From Candidatus Woesearchaeota archaeon (GTDB taxonomy: Archaea; Nanobdellota; Nanobdellia; Woesearchaeales; JABIAG01): DNA of 64,000 nucleotides. Below the pieces are notes generated by a model, which had not been told where the DNA came from, did no database searches, and saw only the letters and a list, made by a program, of their open reading frames with translations. The position numbers were made by a program, and so were the translations under genes. How positions within the stretch are numbered: position 1 is the first letter of the stretch; the number at the start of each line of letters is the position of its first letter. The stretch spans positions 514,951-578,950 of the forward strand of contig JABIAG010000001.1 in NCBI GenBank assembly GCA_018653365.1, in the 5' to 3' direction. Of the stretch, positions 26,325 to 34,898 are shown piece by piece.

Positions 26325-27344
26325 TTAATTTCGCATGCTATTATGCACTACTAATTTAATTGAATATCCTTTTTCTTTAATCAACTGCTTTGTCATATCA
26401 AGTTTTTTAAAATCCATTGAAGATTCTATATAATAATCAATCCTATAAGCATATTTTTTTATATTTAAAGGGAAAAAACTAACTCCTGCATCATCTCCAG
26501 GATGAGCGCAAATAAATTTATTAGGAACTTTCATGTGGATCACATGCCCATAATACTGCTTGGTGTCTGGATATTTTTTAATTTTATGGGGGGAAACATT
26601 AAAATAAATAGCCTGTGCCCTAAGTTCGTGTAGTCCAACCTGTTTAATGTAATCGTAAATATGTCCAAAAAAGTTATCCTCTTCGGCTAATTTATCAAGT
26701 GCCCCTTCCAGTGATTCTGTTCCATATTTTTCACAATAATGTTTAACAAACTTTTCATCTCTAGCAATTTTTCCAAAAATTTCTGCTATTTCTTCAGGCG
26801 TAATATTATCCTCATATGCTGAAATAAAATATCCTATAGCGGTTAAAAAATAAAGCGAATCAGTATTATTGTATTTACCTGACGGGTAAAGAAATCCAGA
26901 CTTAAGAGGTGCTATTAGTGAAGGAGTTCCATGTTCTATATATGATTTTCCCGCTAACCAACGTCTACCTCCTGTGTGTTTTGCTAAGAAAATTCCTTTT
27001 TCTAAAATTTCTTCAAATTGTTCTTTATTTTTATCTATCGATAATTCTGTTTTATCAAGTTCTTTAATCTTTTCTAATAATGCTTTAATTCCCTCAAAAC
27101 TAGAAAAATTATCATCTCTAAGTGCTTTAATTAATTCATCGACGTTTATCATTAATTCTTGTAGGATGGTCTTAAAACTCGTAGGATATCCTTCTGGTTC
27201 AATGAGATAGAATATACTTCCTAAATGTTCCTTTATTTTCTTTGCAGCACCAATAACTCCTTTTAACTTTTTTTTATTAAGACAATTTTCAATTAATTGG
27301 ACTAATGCTAATATTCTTTTAAGATCCTTACCCGTTCTATTCAT
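26325..27344 (-). CDS. hypothetical protein, lysine-rich
   Basis: The start is placed at ATG 27344 (MNRTGKDLKRILA), because AATATTTAAATGC about 26 bases upstream acts as the TATA box; the 47 residues added by the track's 27485 start have no such support. The 339-residue product has a helical N-terminal half (ELIKALRDDNFSSFEG), then a stretch with conserved-looking motifs (TGGRRWLAGKSYIEHGTPS, HPGDDAGVSFFP). The second part suggests a catalytic or ligand-binding domain, but none is identified. Long intergenic regions flank it on both sides. Confidence 0.6.
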   Translation of the reverse strand: MNRTGKDLKRILALVQLIENCLNKKKLKGVIGAAKKIKEHLGSIFYLIEPEGYPTSFKTILQELMINVDELIKALRDDNFSSFEGIKALLEKIKELDKTELSIDKNKEQFEEILEKGIFLAKHTGGRRWLAGKSYIEHGTPSLIAPLKSGFLYPSGKYNNTDSLYFLTAIGYFISAYEDNITPEEIAEIFGKIARDEKFVKHYCEKYGTESLEGALDKLAEEDNFFGHIYDYIKQVGLHELRAQAIYFNVSPHKIKKYPDTKQYYGHVIHMKVPNKFICAHPGDDAGVSFFPLNIKKYAYRIDYYIESSMDFKKLDMTKQLIKEKGYSIKLVVHNSMRN

Positions 27345-27757
27345 AATAACATTTAAAAGATTCAAAGCATTTAAATATTTCCATTTAATATAATACGAAA
27401 CAGTTGAAGAAAAAGAAGAAGAATATTTATGTGGGATAAATGTGAAGACGAACAGGTCTATAAAGTACCCCTTGTTCTCGTTCACGCGTATTTTAAACTA
27501 GACATTCAATTCTTATGGTAAAGTTTTTGTGTAAAGCCAAGATTTTTGATGAATAATTAGTTTAGTTGTTGCTAGAAGGTTTTAGACACATATTATTCGG
27601 TCTTGTCTTAAATCTTTTGTCTATGCTTGAATGTAGTTGAGTTAAAGGTTTTAGTCTTTGCTTAAATGTTTTATTAAGTATTTTCTTACTTTAAAATTAG
27701 TTTAAGAATTAATAAATTTACCGTTTTCTTTATAAAAACACCCAAATTAACAATCTC
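27345..27757. other. 413-base intergenic region with degenerate repeats
   Basis: No gene is supported here apart from the discarded extension of the 26325 ORF. From about 27569 to 27675 related elements recur: TTGCTAGAAGGTTTTAG, AGTTAAAGGTTTTAG, TGCTTAAATGTTTTATT and weaker copies near 27606 and 27624. A TATA element (CTTTATAAAAAC) near 27730 serves the 27758 gene. The element AGTTTTTGTGTAAA at 27522 resembles AGTTTTTGTGCAAA at 26112. Confidence 0.5.
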
Positions 27758-28459
27758 ATGATCCCACCAAGATATCCCGAACCCAATTTACCTCAAATTG
27801 CAGAAATATATAGACAAATCACCATGAAAACACGAGGTAATGTTGCTGAAATAGGGCCATTATTGGCAGAAGCTAGACTGCGCCGAATAGTTGATGTGTG
27901 TTGTGGAGTGGGAGATTTAACCGTAATATATGCCGACAGCTGCCAACAAACAGAAGTAATAGGGATAGATAATGATCCTAAATCACTTGATATCGCAAGA
28001 AGACATTTTATGAGACCAAACATAACCTATGTGGAAGGAAACATTTATGATTTGGACTACCTGGGTGCAGATTTTGTTCAATGTAGTGACGCATTGCATC
28101 ATTTAGATCTTTTGCCTGCAATAAAAGCAATGAAAAAAACATTAAGACCGGGAGGGATTCTTGGAATAAGAGATTTTGATAGAACACATACATTTAATGG
28201 AAGTTTAGCAGAAATCCTGCCCGTAATGTATAAAGCAAGAAAATTTGGAGAATATCCTTTTCTTTGTTTTCTTAATCAATCGGGCCTGTTGGAAGATTCT
28301 TGCTTACCTCATTTAGTTTCAAAAATGGCAGCATATACTACTGCTGAAGTAGTCACAGTTTTAAGAGAAGAAGGAATGTTTGCAGGAGAAACAACAAACA
28401 CAACCGCTCTAGGATCAGAAGAAGTATTAATGGGTATAGCGGTTACAAAACGAGATTAA
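27758..28459 (+). CDS. class I SAM-dependent methyltransferase
   Basis: The 233-residue protein has the SAM-binding motif IVDVCCGVGDLTVIYA near residue 43, an acidic motif II (VIGIDNDPKSL), motif IV region FVQCSDALHHL and post-I LRPGGILGIRDFD. It is closest in pattern to UbiE/Methyltransf_11-type enzymes acting on small molecules or lipids. The substrate is unknown. A TATA box gives a leaderless ATG. It converges with 28443 (17-base overlap). Arginine-rich, lysine-poor composition. Confidence 0.8.
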   Translation: MIPPRYPEPNLPQIAEIYRQITMKTRGNVAEIGPLLAEARLRRIVDVCCGVGDLTVIYADSCQQTEVIGIDNDPKSLDIARRHFMRPNITYVEGNIYDLDYLGADFVQCSDALHHLDLLPAIKAMKKTLRPGGILGIRDFDRTHTFNGSLAEILPVMYKARKFGEYPFLCFLNQSGLLEDSCLPHLVSKMAAYTTAEVVTVLREEGMFAGETTNTTALGSEEVLMGIAVTKRD

Positions 28460-28700
28460 ATACATTGGCATATCTTGGACATTCTCGTTCCAAAGCAGAA
28501 ACTGTTCGAACATCATAATTACCTGCAACTTTAGCCATTTCACCAAATTCATTAACAACTCTGGGTTTAGCATTATCTTCATCACCCCAACGAGAAATTT
28601 GATCATAATCAAAACCAAGAAACTTAGCAGCAAACGCATTAAACGCCCAAGTTTCATAAGTTCCATTTTCTAATTCATGAATGTCTGAATACCTACTCAT
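28443..28700 (-). CDS. small hypothetical protein
   Basis: The 85-residue protein is acidic, aromatic-rich (TYETWAFNAFAAKFLGFDYDQ) and predicted helical. It could be a small adaptor or antitoxin-like protein, but no family is recognised. The two frames on this strand here compete; this one is kept because it has a reasonable start and ordinary composition, whereas 28427-28666 is hydrophobic nonsense. Confidence 0.5.
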   Translation of the reverse strand: MSRYSDIHELENGTYETWAFNAFAAKFLGFDYDQISRWGDEDNAKPRVVNEFGEMAKVAGNYDVRTVSALERECPRYANVFNLVL

Positions 28701-28853
28701 ATGAAAAAAGTAATTAATTCAAAAATATAAAGATTAGGGAAGTTTAGTAGGGGTTTTCAACCCAAATAAGGGTATCGAGGCCGTTTTAGCTATAAAGTTC
28801 GCATAATACTGACTATGAGAAGGTTTAAATAGTAGAAGTGTGCTTGATTTGGT

Positions 28854-29663
28854 ATGAAAGTAGAAAAAATGCATGAATATGTTGAAAAAGTAGGGGTTGA
28901 ACTCAAATTAAGGGGGTGTTCGCCAAGAACCATAGATTCATATTTGTTTTTTCTAAAACCTTTTCTAAAATCAATAGATGATCCTGAAACCATAACCTTA
29001 GATCAGGTAAAAGTACATTTAGCTAGTTTAATAGATATATATTGCAATAAGTCGCGTTCTTTAGCAATATCAAGTTTAAGGTTCTTTTTCAAACGAGTTG
29101 TTGATAGACCAGATATCTTTGTAAAATTAGAAACCCCAAAGAAAGAAAAGCATTTACCTACTGTTTTGAGTAAAGAAGAGGTTGGAAAACTAATTAAGGC
29201 AGCATCCTGCGATAAATCAAGAACAATGATAAAAATGTTATATTCATCTGGATTACGAGTATCCGAACTAGTTAATTTAACGCCTCAAGACTTAGATTTA
29301 GATCAAAATATAGGCTGGGTTAGGAAAGGAAAAGGATCAAAGGATAGGCTGTTTAAATTAGCTGAAAAGATCAAGGATGAATTGGATTTGAGTGGTAAAT
29401 ATGTGTTTTCTAAGAAGAAAGCATTATCCACGAGAAATGTACAACAAATCGTTAAAAAGGCAGCGTTTAAGGCAGGAATTAACAAAAAAGTAACTCCGCA
29501 TACTTTGCGACATAGTTTTGCCACACATTTACTAGAAAATGGGGCTAATCTGTTAGTTATCCAACAACTATTGGGACATGAAAATTTAGAAACAACACGA
29601 ATATACACACATATAAGTCAAGATCAGATAAAAAGTGTTAAAAGCCCATTAGATGATCTCTAA
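28854..29663 (+). CDS. xerA: tyrosine recombinase XerA
   Basis: The 269-residue protein has an N-terminal SAM-like core-binding domain and the catalytic domain of Xer recombinases: the first arginine in SSGLRVSELVNL near residue 135, HTLRHSFATHLL with HxLR, LGHENLETT and the nucleophile tyrosine in RIYTHIS near 252. Archaeal XerA resolves chromosome dimers at dif without a partner. A TATA element (GTTTAAATAG) precedes the ATG. No insertion-element ends flank it, so a housekeeping role is favoured over a transposon or phage integrase. Confidence 0.92.
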   Translation: MKVEKMHEYVEKVGVELKLRGCSPRTIDSYLFFLKPFLKSIDDPETITLDQVKVHLASLIDIYCNKSRSLAISSLRFFFKRVVDRPDIFVKLETPKKEKHLPTVLSKEEVGKLIKAASCDKSRTMIKMLYSSGLRVSELVNLTPQDLDLDQNIGWVRKGKGSKDRLFKLAEKIKDELDLSGKYVFSKKKALSTRNVQQIVKKAAFKAGINKKVTPHTLRHSFATHLLENGANLLVIQQLLGHENLETTRIYTHISQDQIKSVKSPLDDL

Positions 29664-29947
29664 GAATATGCATGAATAAGAGCTAGTTGATATGTAGCAA
29701 AGGCTTTGGCAACTCTTCTACCAAGCGGTTTTGAACGATAATCTGGTTTACAAACCATACTCCCCCAGTTTTCAAAGACCTCTTCGCCTTCTTCATTTCT
29801 AACTGCGGTTTTCAAAGCTAAACGCGCTGGTAAGTCTGGAACTCCTCTCCTTCTATGAATTGCTAGAGTTATTCCCATAACCTCAAAAGAGGTGCTTTTA
29901 GAGTGAGCTGCTGCTAATTGTTCTATTTCTTCGGGGGTTACTACCAT
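29660..29947 (-). CDS. small hypothetical protein
   Basis: The 95-residue protein is arginine/alanine-rich with helical ends (PEEIEQLAAAHSKS, RRVAKAFATYQLALIHAYS). It overlaps the xerA stop by four bases tail to tail. No family is recognised; an adaptor or DNA-associated role is possible but unsupported. Confidence 0.5.
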   Translation of the reverse strand: MVVTPEEIEQLAAAHSKSTSFEVMGITLAIHRRRGVPDLPARLALKTAVRNEEGEEVFENWGSMVCKPDYRSKPLGRRVAKAFATYQLALIHAYS

Positions 29948-29990
29948 AAGACTAGTTAATAAAGGTTAATTTAAAAAGATATCTTGATAA

Positions 29991-30272
29991 TTATAAAATA
30001 CTCTCAATATACTCTTGAGTTCTTTCAAAAGCAGCATAAACTTCATCATTGACAGGAATATAAGGGCAAATCTTGGTTAGAGTGCCCGAATGCATTAACC
30101 AACCAACTTTTCCAGGGAATTGAGCATCAATAGCGTGTATTAGCTTAACCGTTAGACTATTCCATTCCCAAAACTGTTTAGTTGGATTACCACTAAAATT
30201 AACAATATAATCATGCTTTAGCGTGGTTAAAACTCCTCTTAAGGTGAGTTTTAGTCGTCTAGGTTCATCCAT
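29991..30272 (-). CDS. small hypothetical protein
   Basis: The 93-residue protein is mixed alpha/beta with tryptophans (FWEWNSLTVKLIHAID, VGWLMHSG). It follows no operon partner and its promoter lies in the repeat-bearing region upstream. No family is recognised. Confidence 0.5.
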   Translation of the reverse strand: MDEPRRLKLTLRGVLTTLKHDYIVNFSGNPTKQFWEWNSLTVKLIHAIDAQFPGKVGWLMHSGTLTKICPYIPVNDEVYAAFERTQEYIESIL

Positions 30273-30504
30273 TTAATTTGGTAGTTTAAAATTATATAAA
30301 AAACTAACCGATAATTGTTTTAATTAATGCTTAAAGGTTTTATGTTTGATATATCTAGTTAAAGCTTATAGGTTTATCTTGAACATTGTTATAGCAAAAG
30401 CTAATGGTTTCAATGATAAGTTTTAATGCTAAAAGTTGTAAGCAAAAGGGATAACCTTTAAAAAAACATAAAAGTTCCAAATTTGTACTTAGATAGAGAC
30501 AAAA
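30273..30504. repeat. intergenic region with spaced degenerate repeats
   Basis: Four related elements occur in the same orientation: ATGCTTAAAGGTTTTAT (from 30327), AAGCTTATAGGTTTATC (30362), AAGCTAATGGTTTCAAT (30398) and ATGCTAAAAGTTGTAAG (30426). Spacing is about 35, 36 and 28 bases. They match the elements near 27569-27675 (consensus close to TGCTTAAAGGTTTTA). The region also holds a TATA-like AACCTTTAAAAAAAC for the 30505 operon. Confidence 0.55.
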
Positions 30505-30846
30505 ATGAAAGAAGACGAAGAAATTATAACAGAAGAATTACAGGTAAAAGATAGACTATTTAGAATTCCAACTCCCGAATTTGTAAGAATCTGGATCACA
30601 CAAGGAATTGAGAATGTATTAACCACCACCCCCTTTTCTTTTAACATAAAAGGAAACAAAGGTTTAATCTGTCCAGAATGCTTATTCCAAATACCTACTG
30701 AATGCGTTTATGACAGTCCAGTAATAAGACATACTCATGTGGGAGATAAAGGAACAAGAACACCCTATAATTGTGCAAGAAACTTTGAGGCAATACGATT
30801 ACTCACAGAAGAGGGACTATTTGATGACTATGAGGTTAAGAGATGA
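30505..30846 (+). CDS. hypothetical protein with CPEC and His residues
   Basis: The 113-residue acidic protein contains LICPECLFQIPTEC, HTHVGDKG and a later cysteine (YNCARN), so a small zinc site is plausible. It opens a three-gene operon with a GNAT acetyltransferase and a methyltransferase-like protein, overlapping the next gene by four bases (ATGA). No family is recognised. Confidence 0.55.
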   Translation: MKEDEEIITEELQVKDRLFRIPTPEFVRIWITQGIENVLTTTPFSFNIKGNKGLICPECLFQIPTECVYDSPVIRHTHVGDKGTRTPYNCARNFEAIRLLTEEGLFDDYEVKR

Positions 30847-31400
30847 ATCTGCAAGTATGGAACAATGAACAGTTAAGTGCATATATTGGTACCAAAAAAT
30901 TAAGAGCAAGAGAAAGAGTGCCAGGATTTAAAATTTTATGCGCAGACACAGTAATGGGAAGAGATCATGTTTTTCAGTGCGACCCATACAGTCAAACCAC
31001 AAGCTTATCGCATTTAGAAATGCAACCAGACACAACACTATCAAATGGAGCCTATGATAGACATTTAGTTGCATTAGATGCAGGACAACTTATTGGAATA
31101 GTTGCGTTTGCCTGGACAAATGCCCTACCCCAATCATCTGACCAAACATTCTGGAGAAATTATTTAAGATTTATTGAGGTAAGAAGAACAGAAAGAAGAG
31201 AGGGCATAGCAACAACAATGATCGATGCGTTAGATGAATTGGAGTTTATACAAGGAAAAGTCTTACAACTAAGTGGGTACACCAAACAAGGAAAAAGAAT
31301 AGTAAAACCTAAAATTCAAGCTTCACTAAAAGCACAAAATTATGCAGTAATATCAAGAGCACACACAACTGAAATCCCAAAAGGATATGGGTGGCATTAA
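30843..31400 (+). CDS. GNAT-family N-acetyltransferase
   Basis: The 185-residue protein has the GNAT core: a strand (HLVALDAGQLIGIVAFAW), then YLRFIEVRRTERREGIATTMI, which is the acetyl-CoA motif A (R-x-x-G-I-A). The C-terminal part would carry substrate contacts, and nothing in it names the acceptor. ATGA overlap links it to the gene before, and ATG 31403 of the next gene is three bases after its stop. Confidence 0.7.
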   Translation: MNLQVWNNEQLSAYIGTKKLRARERVPGFKILCADTVMGRDHVFQCDPYSQTTSLSHLEMQPDTTLSNGAYDRHLVALDAGQLIGIVAFAWTNALPQSSDQTFWRNYLRFIEVRRTERREGIATTMIDALDELEFIQGKVLQLSGYTKQGKRIVKPKIQASLKAQNYAVISRAHTTEIPKGYGWH

Positions 31401-31402
31401 AA

Positions 31403-32008
31403 ATGGCATATGAAGTACTAAAAGATACTGAAAAAAGATTCTGGATAAAAGATACTCAGGCACAACTTAGACTTGATATGCATAAAACACGAACAGATAT
31501 CTGGTTATGTGCCATAAAAGATCTAACTACTGGTTGGATAACCACTGCAAGACCTTTCTCAAAATATCCTGCTGCAATTTCACAACTTCACTTAAATAAT
31601 ACAACCTGTTTAATGGAATCTTGTGCAGGACTGGGAGGGTTAATGCCTCAACTAACAAGACTAAACGGTTCAAGACCGGGAAGGCTGGTTGTGGTAGATA
31701 TGGTGAACTATGAAGCAATAAGATCTTTTTTAGAAAACATAAACGGATACAGAACAGCACCCGATGAACAAACCTTTTTTAATACACTAATAGGAAGATG
31801 TGAGTTCATGCTTGGATCAGAAATAGAATTACACAATTGTACCATAAAAGAAGCACTACAAGATCCTTCCTTGATTGGATCCGTAGATGTTTTAGTAGAA
31901 AATCATGGACCCGCAAGTAAGTCTTATAGACAAAAGGCCCATAAACGAATGGATCCTGCAGTTTATGATCCGTTTTTAAGACCCAATGGAATAAAAATAA
32001 TTAATTAA
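31403..32008 (+). CDS. methyltransferase-like protein
   Basis: ATG 31403 (MAYEVLKDTEKRFW) is preferred to GTG 31391. The 201-residue protein has a glycine-rich segment (CLMESCAGLGGLMPQLTR) followed by LVVVDMVNYEAI, which is the order of SAM-binding motifs I and II in class I methyltransferases. VDVLVENHGPAS sits where motif IV would be. The match is moderate; the motif I glycines are one fewer than usual. It ends the 30505 operon. Confidence 0.55.
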   Translation: MAYEVLKDTEKRFWIKDTQAQLRLDMHKTRTDIWLCAIKDLTTGWITTARPFSKYPAAISQLHLNNTTCLMESCAGLGGLMPQLTRLNGSRPGRLVVVDMVNYEAIRSFLENINGYRTAPDEQTFFNTLIGRCEFMLGSEIELHNCTIKEALQDPSLIGSVDVLVENHGPASKSYRQKAHKRMDPAVYDPFLRPNGIKIIN

Positions 32009-32055
32009 AGTTTCTCAACACAGAATTTAAATATTAGTTATCTAATAGTTAGGTT

Positions 32056-34380
32056 GTGGTAGATAAAAAACTTGTTGAGTGGATAAAAGTCCAAAAAGCA
32101 GAAGGGTATGATAACAATACCCTAAAGACATATCTAATAAGCCACGGATACGATGTTTTGGTTGTTAAAGAGGCACTAAAGTCTTTAAAGAAAAAACCCC
32201 TAAAACTGCCCCTTTTAACTAAAAATAAAGGAGAGATCAAGGGTTTAATAACTGCCAAAAAATACAATATATTATTAGCGTTTTTAGCTGGCTTTTTTAT
32301 CTATGGAATTTTTATACTTTTAACAGAAGACCTTTTTGAAGCAATACTTGCAGGCATAGGATTTGGGTTGGGAACAGGACTTATTTACTTTTTTGACAAT
32401 GCCTACATAAAAAACAAAAAACTATTCTCATTTAAGTTTATTTTAAACAAACTTGGGAAATGGAACATCTTATTATTTAGCGGTTCTCTGGTATTTATGT
32501 ATTATTTTATGGCAAGAACACATCGCAATTATGGACGGAACTTACCTGAAATCTTTGTTACATTATTACTAATTATTTTCATTTTTTCTTTAGCTACGTT
32601 ATTTTTTAGAAAATATAATAAAAAGACATCAAGCATAGTATTCTTATTTGCAATTATTATTGCTGCTTGGTCGTTCTTTTCTATCTATGATGATAATCTC
32701 CTTTTTTTTATATTGCCAATCCTTGCACTACTACACGCCCTAAAATATTACTTTTGTTCTTCAAGAAAAGAAGACTTCTTATCAACATTTTCTGTTTTAC
32801 TTGTTAGCCTGACATTTGCTGCAGTTATTACTGAATTGTTCTACCTCTTTGTGGTTTATGTACCTCTTGAGATTATTGGAATTGTTCATATGATTAACCT
32901 ATCACTAATTATGAGCCCAGTAATTATTGTATTTTTGATTTCTTACTTTTTGATATCTAAAAAAATGTTAGAAAAATGTTTTGGAGAATTTAATCACTTT
33001 GCATTCTTTAGATTTAAACATATCCCGGGTAGAATACTTAACTTCCTTTCTAATAAGGAAGGAAACTTAAAGAAAACTATTATCAAAGCAACAGCAATTT
33101 TGTTTATTATAATATTGTTAGCATTTGTCATATTTGTTTCAATCTGGGGAACTGCGATGATGACAAGGCAGAATGACCAAAATAATCAGCAATTAGAACG
33201 AAATAGATTTATAGATGCAAAAAACCATTATGAAAGAGGTTTTTACTTAAACGGATTTGAAATAAATAAAACAGTACCTATGATTTTGGACTTAACAACT
33301 AACCTTATAACTGTACCAAATGGAATGTTGAATGGGGTAAACTTGATCTTTTATGATTGCGTAAATTTAAATTGTAAGAATATAACCCTCAATCCAAATC
33401 AAAACCTTGCTCAACAAATAAACTTGCAAAAAATTCTAAACAAAGAGGATTCAGATGAACAAATCTTCTTTGAGACTACCCTTATGACTAAAAGCAATCA
33501 AAAAATTATTTTTATACCTTCACAACTTACATTTGAACAGGTAAAACAATTAGACCCTTTCGAATTTGAAAATTTAGAACTAAAAAACTCATTAATTGTT
33601 AATGAGATAAGAGAAGACCTAAAGAAAGCTTACGCTTTCTTTGACGTAAGAATGAACACTCCTGAAAGCGGATTTGAAAAGTTTATATACTTTTATGGCG
33701 GCCAAGGATATGAAGATATAACAGCCTCTGCTACGGGTTTAATCGAACTCAGTCTTAGACTTGGTCGAGCAACCAAAAGTAGAAGTAACCTTCGGCAAGA
33801 CTATGCGCTATTGAAAGAAGAAATAAAAACAAACCAATTTTATGATGGAACAACCAACATAGACCAACACATTCAGGTCCTAAAAACTAGTATTGAATTG
33901 TTTTATCCAGCTTATAAACAAGAACTGGATGCTAAAGAAAACAAAAGGTCTGAAGTATACCCTGATTACTGGTTTGGTGCAGTAACAGTATATGAACGAG
34001 CAAATTCTAAATTAGCAGAACATACTCTGTTGGTGGAAACTTTTGAAAAGGTTGGTGAAGAAGTAAAACGGTTATTAAAAACAATAGATACTCACACAGT
34101 TAATGAATATTCTAAATTGAACATACAAGAAAGCAAGATAAGTAAAGTATTGAGACTTAGAATGTTAAACAAGGTCTTAATAAGTAAACGTATTGATAAT
34201 TGTAAAAATGACTTTAGTTGCCAAAGACAAGTTATTTACAAAAGTAAAGATGTAAGTTTTTGTCGTCAGGCGCTACGAAATGAGCAAACCCAATGTTATT
34301 CACAACTATCTCTAAATAATAAAAAAGCGTGTAAAAGAATAATAGACCATCGGTTTCAACAAGAATGTTTAGCTTCATGA
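32056..34380 (+). CDS. large multi-spanning membrane protein with Cys-rich C-terminus
   Basis: The 774-residue protein starts at GTG 32056 with TTTAAATATT about 28 bases upstream. Residues 1-45 (LVEWIKVQKAEGYDNNTLKTYLISHGY) are the same helical module seen in the 12629 protein. About ten membrane helices follow to residue 370, then a long exterior domain. The last 60 residues carry regularly spaced cysteines (DVSFCRQALRNEQTQCYSQ, KKACKRI, FQQEC), a pattern often seen in exterior proteins of DPANN archaea. Function unknown. Confidence 0.7.
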   Translation: MVDKKLVEWIKVQKAEGYDNNTLKTYLISHGYDVLVVKEALKSLKKKPLKLPLLTKNKGEIKGLITAKKYNILLAFLAGFFIYGIFILLTEDLFEAILAGIGFGLGTGLIYFFDNAYIKNKKLFSFKFILNKLGKWNILLFSGSLVFMYYFMARTHRNYGRNLPEIFVTLLLIIFIFSLATLFFRKYNKKTSSIVFLFAIIIAAWSFFSIYDDNLLFFILPILALLHALKYYFCSSRKEDFLSTFSVLLVSLTFAAVITELFYLFVVYVPLEIIGIVHMINLSLIMSPVIIVFLISYFLISKKMLEKCFGEFNHFAFFRFKHIPGRILNFLSNKEGNLKKTIIKATAILFIIILLAFVIFVSIWGTAMMTRQNDQNNQQLERNRFIDAKNHYERGFYLNGFEINKTVPMILDLTTNLITVPNGMLNGVNLIFYDCVNLNCKNITLNPNQNLAQQINLQKILNKEDSDEQIFFETTLMTKSNQKIIFIPSQLTFEQVKQLDPFEFENLELKNSLIVNEIREDLKKAYAFFDVRMNTPESGFEKFIYFYGGQGYEDITASATGLIELSLRLGRATKSRSNLRQDYALLKEEIKTNQFYDGTTNIDQHIQVLKTSIELFYPAYKQELDAKENKRSEVYPDYWFGAVTVYERANSKLAEHTLLVETFEKVGEEVKRLLKTIDTHTVNEYSKLNIQESKISKVLRLRMLNKVLISKRIDNCKNDFSCQRQVIYKSKDVSFCRQALRNEQTQCYSQLSLNNKKACKRIIDHRFQQECLAS

Positions 34381-34863
34381 CATCTTAATCAAATTCTCTT
34401 TAGCTTGCAGTTCTTTAAACTCAGAATCAAGTTCAATAAATATCTGATTGTTCTTAAACTTTTTAGTAAGCGGAATGCCCTTAGCAATAAGATTAGTAAC
34501 GTACTCTTGAACCATAACCTCTTCAAAATTAGTTTTCTTAGAAAGTTTGTCATAAGTAGTCTGGGTATCAGAAGCGTATAATGCAAAGAAAACTTCCTTC
34601 TCTCTTTTAGTAAGGGGTTCTATGCGAAAATCTAAAACCTTCTTCTTCTTAGGTTCTAACTTAAGATGAATTTCATCCACCCTAGAAGACATCTTCTCAA
34701 TCTTTTCTTCTAACTCAGTTAATAATTCATAAATAGACTGAATCTCATTAGTATTAGAATTAATAGACTCTAAATGATCATTAAGTTCGGTCTCTACCCG
34801 TCTAAAAGAGATCTTTAACTTACCAATAACTTCCTTTGATAATAAGTTCTTAATAACACCCAT
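34375..34863 (-). CDS. coiled-coil plus winged-helix DNA-binding protein
   Basis: The 162-residue protein has a long N-terminal coiled coil (about residues 20-70, LTELEEKIEKMSSRVDEIHLKL). A helix-turn-helix resembling sigma-70 region 4 or related archaeal regulators follows: LTKREKEVFFALYASD then YDKLSKKTNFEEVMVQEYVTNLIAKGIPL. It is likely a transcription regulator. The stop overlaps the end of the 32056 gene by six bases tail to tail. Confidence 0.65.
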   Translation of the reverse strand: MGVIKNLLSKEVIGKLKISFRRVETELNDHLESINSNTNEIQSIYELLTELEEKIEKMSSRVDEIHLKLEPKKKKVLDFRIEPLTKREKEVFFALYASDTQTTYDKLSKKTNFEEVMVQEYVTNLIAKGIPLTKKFKNNQIFIELDSEFKELQAKENLIKMS

Positions 34864-34898
34864 AATTGTAAAGAATCTTGATTAGTTTTTAAATATTT

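Noticed and set aside
27541-27610. Possible C/D-box guide RNA (TTGATGA at 27545)
   Set aside because: A C-box-like motif is present, but no D box (CTGA) at a fitting distance was found.
28854-29663. XerA as integrase of a mobile element
   Set aside because: No terminal repeats, tRNA target, transposase or phage genes are near, and its motifs and length fit the housekeeping archaeal XerA.
26000-30504. Replication origin from repeats and low gene density
   Set aside because: No Orc1/Cdc6 gene in the window and no known ORB-type element; the repeats are kept only as unexplained sites.
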